NCBI GenBank assembly: GCA_903861045.1 | Contig: CAIOST010000360.1 | Location: forward strand, 1-53,511 | Origin: an uncultured bacterium | Lineage (GTDB): Bacteria; Verrucomicrobiota; Kiritimatiellia; RFP12; CAIWXQ01 | DNA length: 53,511 nt | Reading direction: 5' to 3' | In this document: one piece after another, positions 48,333 through 53,511 of the stretch | How the letters are laid out: the number at the start of each line of letters is the position of its first letter | How positions within the stretch are numbered: position 1 is the stretch's first letter | Translations under genes and position numbers: made by a program | Notes under the pieces: generated by a model | The model's database searches: none | The model's input: the letters and a program-made list of their open reading frames with translations, nothing else | Told to the model about the DNA's origin: nothing

Positions 48333-49580
48333 CTATTGCAGGCCCCGCGCGGCCAGGAAGACCGGCAGGTAAATGGCCAGCACCAATAACAGTACAAAGA
48401 AGCCAAAGCAGCAGATCAGAATCGGTTCCAGCAGCGCAATGGCAATCGTGATAGCCCCTTCCACCTGGTCTTCGTAGGTGTCTGACACTTTGTCTAGAAT
48501 CTGCGGTAGCTTGCCGGAGGCCTCGCCGACGTTGGTCATGCGTACGATCAAGCGCGGGAAAACAGGTTCCTGTTCGAGTGAGGCGGCGATGGTGGCGCCG
48601 CTGATGACCCGTGTGCGTATGCGCCCCAGTGCCACTTCCATAGCCCGGTTGTTACAGACACTGGAGGCAATCTCCATGGCGGTGGCCACCGGCACACCGC
48701 CGCGGAGCATGATGGCCAGATTACGGCAAAAACGCGCGACCGTGAACTTCTGTACGCACGGACCCACGAGTGGGAGCCGGAGTACCAACGTATCCGCCTG
48801 CAGGCGTCCGGTGGCGGTGCGGACATACTGAGCGCCCAGGACCAACAGACCAGCCAGCGCCCCGCCGATCAGTACGATATGCTCGAGCAGGAAGCGATTG
48901 GTGCCGAAGACCACGCGGGAGAGCAGCGGCAGGGTTTGTTCGGCCCCAAAGTTTGCTTGGAATTTCGGCAGTACAAAAATGGTCATGATGGAGCAGATCA
49001 AGACAAAGAAGCCGGCTACGAAGAGAGGATAGGCCAAAATGCTACGGATTTTTCGTTCCAGGCGGTCGCTGCGTTCCAGCGCATTGGCGAGGTAATCCAA
49101 CGTTTGCGGCATGCTGCCGGCTTCCTCGGCCACGCGCAGCAACGCCACGGTTAGCCGGGAGAAAATGGCGGGGTGTTCCGTGGTGGCCTCGGAAAACATC
49201 TGGCCCTCGCGCAACTTGTCGCCAATGGCCAGTAGGCTGCTGCGGAGCGCGGGATGATCCATATCCTCGGCAATCGCCTGCAGGGCGTCACGGATGCCCA
49301 TGCCGGCCCCCACGGATATGGAAATTTGTCGCATCAGGAGGGCTTTTTCGCCATTGCCGCAGGCGCGGAGGTGGCGGCGAGCGGGCCGTGCGCGCGTGCC
49401 TGCTGTTCTGACCGCCAGCGTGGCTATGCCTGACGCGGTGGGGTTATCCTGCCACACATTCAGCACGGTCAGGCCGGCAGCGCGTAACTGCGCGAGCGCC
49501 TCCAGCCGCGATGGCGCATCGGTGGACGCCTGCACGCGCTCGCCCCCTTTATCTTTGGCTTTATAGTTGAAGGTAGCCAT
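48333..49580 (-). CDS. pilC: Type IV pilus/type II secretion inner-membrane platform protein (PilC/GspF)
   Basis: A 415-residue platform protein with the two repeated GspF domains: LLMRQISISVGAGMGIRDAL, VALLRVAEEAGSMPQTLDYL and again FCRNLAIMLRGGVPVATAME, VRMTNVGEASGKLPQILDKV, and three membrane helices (LFVAGFFVLICSIMTIFVLP, the middle helix, ILICCFGFFVLLLVLAIYLP). ATG 49580 (MATFNYKAKDKGG) is the natural start. It transmits ATPase motion to pilus subunits. Confidence 0.9.
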   Translation of the reverse strand: MATFNYKAKDKGGERVQASTDAPSRLEALAQLRAAGLTVLNVWQDNPTASGIATLAVRTAGTRARPARRHLRACGNGEKALLMRQISISVGAGMGIRDALQAIAEDMDHPALRSSLLAIGDKLREGQMFSEATTEHPAIFSRLTVALLRVAEEAGSMPQTLDYLANALERSDRLERKIRSILAYPLFVAGFFVLICSIMTIFVLPKFQANFGAEQTLPLLSRVVFGTNRFLLEHIVLIGGALAGLLVLGAQYVRTATGRLQADTLVLRLPLVGPCVQKFTVARFCRNLAIMLRGGVPVATAMEIASSVCNNRAMEVALGRIRTRVISGATIAASLEQEPVFPRLIVRMTNVGEASGKLPQILDKVSDTYEDQVEGAITIAIALLEPILICCFGFFVLLLVLAIYLPVFLAARGLQ

Positions 49581-49691
49581 TTTCGTCGCTCCCCGTCGCG
49601 TGCGGTTGCGCTTTGCTGCAGGTAGAATCGGACAACATATGCCAGCGGGGCCGTTCATTCCCCCCGGTGCCGTTGGGCGGTCGCTGTGCCG

Positions 49692-51395
49692 CTAATCGGA
49701 TGTGCAGCATGCGAGCACCTCCGCAAGGGTGGTTATGCCGAGTCGGGCTTTTTCCAGGCCGTTGCGCAACAGCGTTTGCATCCCCCGTTCGATGGCTTGG
49801 CGGCGCAGTAGGGCTTCGGCCCCGCCGGCGGCGATGGTTTCGCGCAGCGTGTCGGCGATCTCCATGAATTCCAGGGCGGCCACGCGACCGTGAAAGCCGG
49901 CATGCGCGCACTGGTTGCATCCGGTTCCTTGCTGGTAGGACCAGTCGGCGGCTTCGGCGCACAGAACTTGCAGCAATCGGCGTTCTTCGGGTAAAAGCTG
50001 GTAGGGCGCCCGGCAGGCGGAACAGATGCGACGGGCCAGTCGCTGGGCGATAATCAGTCGCACGGTGGCGGCAATCAGGTAGGACTCCATGCCGATGTTT
50101 TGCAGGCGGGTCACCGCCGAGGGGGCGTCGTTGGTGTGCAAGGTGCTGAGCACCAGATGGCCGGTGAGCGCGGCGCGCATGGCAATCTCGGCGGTGTCGC
50201 GGTCGCGGATTTCGCCGATCATAATGATGTCCGGATCCTGGCGCAGGATGGCCCGCAGGGCCTCGGCGAACCCCAACCCGATGCCGGCTTTGACCTGCAT
50301 CTGATTGATCCCCGCGAGTTGATATTCAACCGGATCCTCGACGGTCTGGATGTTACGCTCCGGGTTGCGCAGGTGGGCGATGGCGCTGTAGAGCGTGGTG
50401 GTCTTGCCGCTCCCGGTGGGGCCGGTCAGCAGGATGATGCCATTGGGTCTTTGCAGGATGCGCTGGAACTGCTCGCGCAATGGTTCCTCAAAGCCGATGG
50501 CGGCCATGTCCACCACCAAGGCCGAGCGGTCGAGCAACCGCATGACGATTTTTTCGCCGTAGATTTCCGGCAGCGAGGAGACGCGCACGTCAATGAGCCG
50601 TTCCTGTGCCTTGAATTGAAACCGGCCATCCAGCGGGAGGCGCCGTTCCGCGATGTCCATGCAGGCCAGGATCTTGATGCGCGTGATGATGGCCGAGTGC
50701 AAGCTGCGCGGGGGTGGGGTGTGTTCGCGCAGCACACCATCCACGCGCATGCGCACATGGACTTCCTTTTCGCCGGGCTCGATATGGATGTCGCTGGCCC
50801 GGCATTCCACGGCTTGCATCAGCAGCAGCGACACGAAACGTACGACGGGCGCCTCGTTGGCTTGGCTGGCCAGTTGGTTGGTGTCTACGGGTGGTTCCCG
50901 GGTGGCGGCGCCGCTGCTGGTCTCGACGTCGGCTATGCTTTGCAGAGAGCGCTGGATGTTAGCGGACGTGCCGTAGTGGCGCTCGATGACGTCGCGGATG
51001 CGCGCCTCGGTGCTGATAGCCTTGTGCACTTCCATGTGCGTGAGCGTGCGTGCCGTATCCACCGCATGGAGGTCAAGGGGATCACGCATGATCAGCGTGA
51101 TGCGCTTCTGGTCGCCCTGACAGGTGGCGAACATACCGTAGCGCCGTACAACGGCTTCGGGCAGGAGGCTGACTTCTTCGGGGCGCAGGGTGTAGGCTTC
51201 CCCCAGTTCGACAAAGGGCACATTCATCTGGGTAGCCAGGGCGCGTGCGATATCCTCGTGGGACGCAAACCCCAGTTCCACCAGGATTTCGCCCAGTTTT
51301 TTGTTCGTGCCAACTTGCTGGCGCAAGGCGGTTGCCAGTTGCGCATCGCTAATGCGCTGCGCGTCTAGCAGAATAATGCCGAGTTCGCGGGTCAT
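49692..51395 (-). CDS. pilB: Type IV pilus assembly ATPase (PilB/GspE)
   Basis: A 567-residue ATPase: N-terminal GspE domain (ATALRQQVGTNKKLGEILVE, EDIARALATQMNVPFVELGE), the N2 domain (ECRASDIHIEPGEKEVHVRM), Walker A ILLTGPTGSGKTTTLYSAIA, the Asp box QTVEDPVEYQLAGINQMQ, Walker B ILRQDPDIIMIGEIRD, and a zinc-binding four-cysteine site (CSACRAPYQLLPEE, GCNQCAHAG). It powers extension of the pilus or pseudopilus. It overlaps the PilT-like gene by four bases. Confidence 0.93.
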   Translation of the reverse strand: MTRELGIILLDAQRISDAQLATALRQQVGTNKKLGEILVELGFASHEDIARALATQMNVPFVELGEAYTLRPEEVSLLPEAVVRRYGMFATCQGDQKRITLIMRDPLDLHAVDTARTLTHMEVHKAISTEARIRDVIERHYGTSANIQRSLQSIADVETSSGAATREPPVDTNQLASQANEAPVVRFVSLLLMQAVECRASDIHIEPGEKEVHVRMRVDGVLREHTPPPRSLHSAIITRIKILACMDIAERRLPLDGRFQFKAQERLIDVRVSSLPEIYGEKIVMRLLDRSALVVDMAAIGFEEPLREQFQRILQRPNGIILLTGPTGSGKTTTLYSAIAHLRNPERNIQTVEDPVEYQLAGINQMQVKAGIGLGFAEALRAILRQDPDIIMIGEIRDRDTAEIAMRAALTGHLVLSTLHTNDAPSAVTRLQNIGMESYLIAATVRLIIAQRLARRICSACRAPYQLLPEERRLLQVLCAEAADWSYQQGTGCNQCAHAGFHGRVAALEFMEIADTLRETIAAGGAEALLRRQAIERGMQTLLRNGLEKARLGITTLAEVLACCTSD

Positions 51396-52534
51396 GGTGC
51401 GTTTCTCCGGCAGGTGGTGTCGTCCACATCGATGCCGCGCGCACGCAACAGGCTGAGCAGTTCTTTGGGGTGGGGGGCCCGGTGGATAGCGGTATCCTGG
51501 GTGATGCGACCGGCCGCGCAGAGTTCACAGAGCGCGTCGGTCATGGTAATCATGTGTTCGTGCCGGTGGGTCTGGATCACGGAGTGAATTTGCTGGGCCT
51601 GTCGTTCCCGGATCAGGTTGCGAATAGCGCTATTGACGTGCAGGATCTCGGTGGCTAGTACGAGCCCTTGGCCGTCGGCGGCTGGCAGCAATTGCTGGGC
51701 GAGCACACCGACTAGCACCATGGATAGCTGGGTGGTGATCTGCTGCTGCTGGTCGGGGGGGAATACGTCCACGATGCGATGCACCGCATGCGCGGTGTCT
51801 TGTGTATGCAGGGTGGACAGGATCAAGTGCCCGGTCTCGGCCAGCGTCAGGGCCAACCGGATGGTCTCCAGATCACGGAGTTCGCCCACCATGATCACAT
51901 CGGGGGATTCGCGAAAAACCGCGCGCAGGGCATCTTCGAAGGACGGTGTGTCGTGATGCACCTCCCGTTGTTCCAGAACACTGCGTTGATGCACATGGAT
52001 ATACTCGATGGGATCCTCGATGCAGACAATATGCGCATGCCGGGTACGATTGATGTGATCCACCATGGTCGCCAGGGTGGTGGACTTGCCGCTCCCCACG
52101 GGCCCCGTGACGAGAATCAGTCCGTTGGGGCGGGCAATCAGTTCGTGTGCGAAGTCCGGGATCCCCAGGGTGTGGAAATCCGGAATCTCCAGGGGAATGG
52201 ACCGCACGGTGATCGAGAGGGTGTCGCGCTGCTGGTAGATATGAATGCGGAAGCGGGATAGTCCTTCCACGCCGATGGAAAAGTCGCAATTCTGCCGGGT
52301 TTCCAATTCGCGCCGCTGCCTATCATTGGCCAGTTGGTGGGCCAGTCGCTGGGTGGTCTGGGCATCCAACGGTTCCGCCGCCATGGCAACCAAGGCGCCG
52401 TGGATGCGGAATTGCGGCGGCGTTCCGACCGTCAGGAGTAGGTCAGACGCTTTCCGGCTGAGCATCTCCCGGAAAAGAAGCTCCATGCTCCACGCTGTTG
52501 CTGGCGCGTTACAAGACGAATGCAGTGGCATCAT
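51392..52534 (-). CDS. pilT: PilT/PilU-family retraction ATPase
   Basis: A 380-residue twitching ATPase: PAS-like N-domain (LLFREMLSRKASDLLLTVGT, FRIHGALVAM), Walker A LVTGPVGSGKSTTLATMVDH, Asp box IVCIEDPIEYIHVHQRSVLE, Walker B FRESPDVIMVGELRDLETIR, His box GHLILSTLHTQDTAHAVHRI. The start at ATG 52534 follows a GGGGGAA stretch; ATG 52486 (MELLFREM) is an alternative. It drives pilus retraction and is first in the minus-strand pilus cluster. Confidence 0.9.
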   Translation of the reverse strand: MMPLHSSCNAPATAWSMELLFREMLSRKASDLLLTVGTPPQFRIHGALVAMAAEPLDAQTTQRLAHQLANDRQRRELETRQNCDFSIGVEGLSRFRIHIYQQRDTLSITVRSIPLEIPDFHTLGIPDFAHELIARPNGLILVTGPVGSGKSTTLATMVDHINRTRHAHIVCIEDPIEYIHVHQRSVLEQREVHHDTPSFEDALRAVFRESPDVIMVGELRDLETIRLALTLAETGHLILSTLHTQDTAHAVHRIVDVFPPDQQQQITTQLSMVLVGVLAQQLLPAADGQGLVLATEILHVNSAIRNLIRERQAQQIHSVIQTHRHEHMITMTDALCELCAAGRITQDTAIHRAPHPKELLSLLRARGIDVDDTTCRRNAP

Positions 52535-52705
52535 CGGTTCCCCCCACACACACAAATAGCGGACCCACTCTAAGCTGGTACGACATCCCCCCTCCTCGTA
52601 CCCATTCCAAATTTATGGATGCATCCTACGTCAGGAAGGCCGAAGAGTGCAATCTTAAATTATCCCCCTTCGCGCGCGGTTGCCGACTTTGGTATGATCG
52701 TCGGC

Positions 52706-53511
52706 ATGCACTATCTGAGTACACGCGGCGGCGGCGACCCGCTCCCTTTTTGTTCCACGGTCATGACCGGGCTGGCTCGGGATGGCGGGTTGTTCCTGCC
52801 GGCGGCGATCCCGGATGTGCGGGAGCGCTTAGCGGCATGGTCACGACTCTCCTACGTGGAGTTGGCCTGTGCGATCATGGGGTTGTATGCGGATGACATC
52901 TCGCCGGCGGTGCTGCGCACGCTGGTCATGCGCAGCTATGCCGGCTTCCGCCACCCGGAAGTCACGCCGGTGGTGCCGGTCGGGGATCTGCATGTGCTGG
53001 AACTCTTTCATGGCCCGACGCTGGCCTTCAAGGATGTGGCCCTGCAGTTCCTGGGCAATCTCTTTGAATATGTGCTGGCGCAGTCCGGCGGCGAGCTGAA
53101 TATTGTGGCCGCTACCAGCGGCGATACCGGCAGCGCCGCCATCCACGGGGTGTGCGGCCGTGACCGCATGCGGATTTTTGTCCTTCATCCGCAGGGCCGC
53201 GTCAGTCCGGTGCAGGAACGCCAGATGACTTCCGTGCTGGACCCCAATGTTCATAATCTTTCTGTGGCCGGCACGTTTGATGACTGCCAGAACCTGGTGA
53301 AGGAGCTCTTCAACGACCTTAGCTTCCGGGACCGCCATCACCTCGGGGCCGTCAACTCTATTAACTGGGCCCGGGTGCTAGCGCAAATCACCTATTACTT
53401 CTACGCCGCCTTTCGGGTGATGGAGCGCACCGGCGCGGCCCGGGTGCGCTTTAGCGTCCCTACCGGGAACTTCGGCGACATTTTTGCCGGCTATGTGGCT
53501 TGTCGTATGGG
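52706..53511 (+). CDS. thrC: Threonine synthase, 5' part (runs off the window)
   Basis: At least 268 residues of a PLP enzyme: YLSTRGGGDPLPFCSTVMTG and LARDGGLFLPAAIPDV at the N-terminus, FHGPTLAFKDVALQFLG with the PLP lysine, AATSGDTGSAAIHG as phosphate-binding loop, and FSVPTGNFGDIFAGYVA. It turns O-phosphohomoserine into threonine. An in-frame ATG also exists at 52694. No stop is reached, so the ORF track lists no matching ORF; the gene is cut by the window edge. Confidence 0.92.
   Translation, partial: MHYLSTRGGGDPLPFCSTVMTGLARDGGLFLPAAIPDVRERLAAWSRLSYVELACAIMGLYADDISPAVLRTLVMRSYAGFRHPEVTPVVPVGDLHVLELFHGPTLAFKDVALQFLGNLFEYVLAQSGGELNIVAATSGDTGSAAIHGVCGRDRMRIFVLHPQGRVSPVQERQMTSVLDPNVHNLSVAGTFDDCQNLVKELFNDLSFRDRHHLGAVNSINWARVLAQITYYFYAAFRVMERTGAARVRFSVPTGNFGDIFAGYVACRM

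Noticed and set aside
50100-51368. 422-residue plus-strand ORF
   Set aside because: Complete antisense shadow of pilB, histidine/glycine rich and without motifs.

Overview
The window reads as a chromosomal segment (or metagenome contig) of a GC-rich, probably anaerobic bacterium of the PVC superphylum; a Kiritimatiellota/Verrucomicrobiota-like lineage is my best inference. The basis is the style of the genes, not a database search: ECF sigma factors with the MQT(M/L)TD...FVVLARKAGG...YRVAH signature and long membrane-anchored C-terminal extensions, a periplasmic adaptor with repeated heavy-metal-binding domains, a glycyl radical enzyme and a uroporphyrinogen-decarboxylase-like remnant, a flavodiiron protein, and PilMNO/PilBTC pilus genes with a FTLVE prepilin. 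No transposase, integrase, rRNA or CRISPR array is visible.

Left part, about 1-21.5 kb, is an accessory island. It holds six conflict or toxin-antitoxin type cassettes: a DUF4143 ATPase fragment (1-630), a HipBST tripartite operon (702-2159, minus), an intact DUF4143 ATPase (6668-7990, minus), two AbiEi/AbiEii type IV operons (8364-9868 and 11242-12674, plus), a Fic protein with an N-terminal helix-turn-helix (13531-14550, plus), an RHH/PIN pair (15046-15734, plus) and a second HipBST operon (15973-17533, plus). Between them sit three paralogous membrane-anchored ECF sigma genes (one intact, two frameshifted) and at least four further fragments of the same sigma family, all on the minus strand. 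Five plus-strand toxin operons start just beyond a minus-strand sigma gene or sigma relic, so the island repeats a sigma(-)/toxin(+) divergent unit. Many intergenic palindromes and operator-like inverted repeats are present. The island ends with an AraC regulator, a frameshifted glycyl radical enzyme and a broken URO-D-like gene.

Middle part, 22-32.5 kb, is signalling and metal homeostasis. A minus-strand cluster encodes an ECF sigma, a membrane anti-sigma-like protein and a periplasmic heavy-metal sensor (CnrH/CnrY/CnrX-like logic), followed by a YHS/TRASH-type protein, a TolC-type outer membrane protein and a CusB-like adaptor with four metal-binding modules; no RND pump is in the window. 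Next come NarL-type response regulators, a receiver-only protein, a soluble NarX-type histidine kinase and a Ser/Thr kinase.

Right part, 32.5-53.5 kb, is mostly housekeeping: tRNA-Leu(CAG), a metallophosphoesterase, guanylate kinase, a stand-alone CoaC-type flavoprotein, a redox block (thioredoxin-like protein, flavodiiron protein, DsbD), citrate synthase, an SO_0444-type permease, an aldo/keto reductase, uvrB, a minus-strand type IV pilus/type II secretion-like cluster (pilT, pilB, pilC, prepilin, pilM, pilN, pilO/P-like), and the 5' part of threonine synthase running off the end. Visible frameshifts and gene fragments are concentrated in the left part, with one small group of relics at 28.4-28.9 kb, which argues for real decay of the island rather than uniform sequencing error.
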